DNA of 5,938 bases from an uncultured Collinsella sp. (GTDB taxonomy: Bacteria; Actinomycetota; Coriobacteriia; Coriobacteriales; Coriobacteriaceae): NCBI GenBank assembly GCA_902496005.1, contig CABUZI010000101.1, positions 1 through 5,938 on the forward strand, given 5' to 3'. Every line of letters begins with the position of its first letter. Positions within the stretch are counted from its first letter, which is position 1. A program made the translations under genes and the position numbers. Positions 5,549-5,938 of the stretch are shown here, one piece after another. Below the pieces are notes generated by a model that was not told the origin of the DNA, made no database searches, and worked only from the letters and a program-made list of their open reading frames with translations.

Positions 5549-5938
5549 ATGGCGATTCGGACGATGGAGCCGAGCGGACAATACAAGACTGGATTGGATG
5601 CTGCCGGTGCGGCGCTGCCCGAGCTGCTGGCGCCGGCGGGCGGGCTCGACCAGATGCTTGCGGCCATCGCCGCGGGCGCCGATGCCATCTATGCGGGGTT
5701 GGGCGGCTTTAACGCCCGTGTGAGTGCCCATGGCTTTACGGATGACGAGTTTGCGCGCGGTTGTGCCGTGGCGCATGCCCATGGCGTGCGTGTGTACGCG
5801 ACGCTCAACGTGTTCGTGTTTGACGATGAGCTGTCCGACGCGGTGGTGTTGGGAGCTCATGCACTGGAGCTGGGTGCCGATGCTCTGATTGTCGCCGATG
5901 CCGGGCTGGCTTGTGTACTGCGCACGGCGATTCCCGGG
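5549..5938 (+). CDS. U32 family protein (peptidase U32 / RNA hydroxylation type), N-terminal part
   Basis: The frame is open from the ATG at 5549 to the window edge and gives the first 130 residues; the 3' end is missing. AAGGAG at 5536-5541, seven bases upstream, supports the start. After a roughly 22-residue N-terminal extension, the sequence follows the U32 pattern: PELLAPAGGLDQMLAAIAAGADAIYAG (24-50), FNAR (54-57), a FTDDEF stretch, AHAHGVRVYATLNVFVFDDEL (75-95), and ELGADALIVADAGLACVLR near the end. The family is annotated as collagenase-like peptidases. Characterised members also include the RlhA and TrhP enzymes that hydroxylate 23S rRNA or tRNA bases, and the UbiU/UbiV proteins. The diagnostic U32 cysteine-containing region lies downstream of the window, so the subfamily cannot be decided. 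It is divergently transcribed from the penicillin-binding protein gene. Confidence 0.9.
   Translation, partial: MAIRTMEPSGQYKTGLDAAGAALPELLAPAGGLDQMLAAIAAGADAIYAGLGGFNARVSAHGFTDDEFARGCAVAHAHGVRVYATLNVFVFDDELSDAVVLGAHALELGADALIVADAGLACVLRTAIPG

Overview
The window looks like ordinary chromosomal DNA from a high-GC Gram-positive bacterium. The gene content, one TTG start, purine-rich ribosome binding sites and a class A penicillin-binding protein with a long Thr/Gly/Pro tail suggest Actinomycetota, possibly Coriobacteriia such as Collinsella. The lineage is an inference from sequence style, not a database match.

Left part, + strand: the window opens inside rplQ (ribosomal protein L17, only the 3' end present). 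A very strong intrinsic terminator closes that gene, and truA (tRNA pseudouridine synthase) starts 35 bases after its U-tract. After a 161-base gap comes a GT-A-fold glycosyltransferase-like protein with a TTG start, and then, after an AT-rich 132-base region with two inverted repeats, argR (arginine repressor). argR ends at its own intrinsic terminator.

Right part: a bifunctional class A penicillin-binding protein lies on the - strand, converging on argR. Its own hairpin terminator lies between the two genes, so the 189-base convergent gap carries two back-to-back terminators. Upstream of the penicillin-binding protein gene, a 162-base divergent intergenic region separates it from a + strand U32-family protein that runs off the end of the window.

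The genes do not form one pathway. They are housekeeping functions: translation (L17, tRNA modification, and probably RNA modification by the U32 protein), arginine regulation, and cell envelope synthesis (penicillin-binding protein and perhaps the glycosyltransferase). I saw no mobile element, CRISPR array, RNA gene or defence system, and nothing that amounts to an undescribed system. The points worth a second look are small: the repetitive tail of the penicillin-binding protein, a possible 13-codon leader ORF before the glycosyltransferase, two palindromes upstream of argR, and residue substitutions in ArgR and in the glycosyltransferase.
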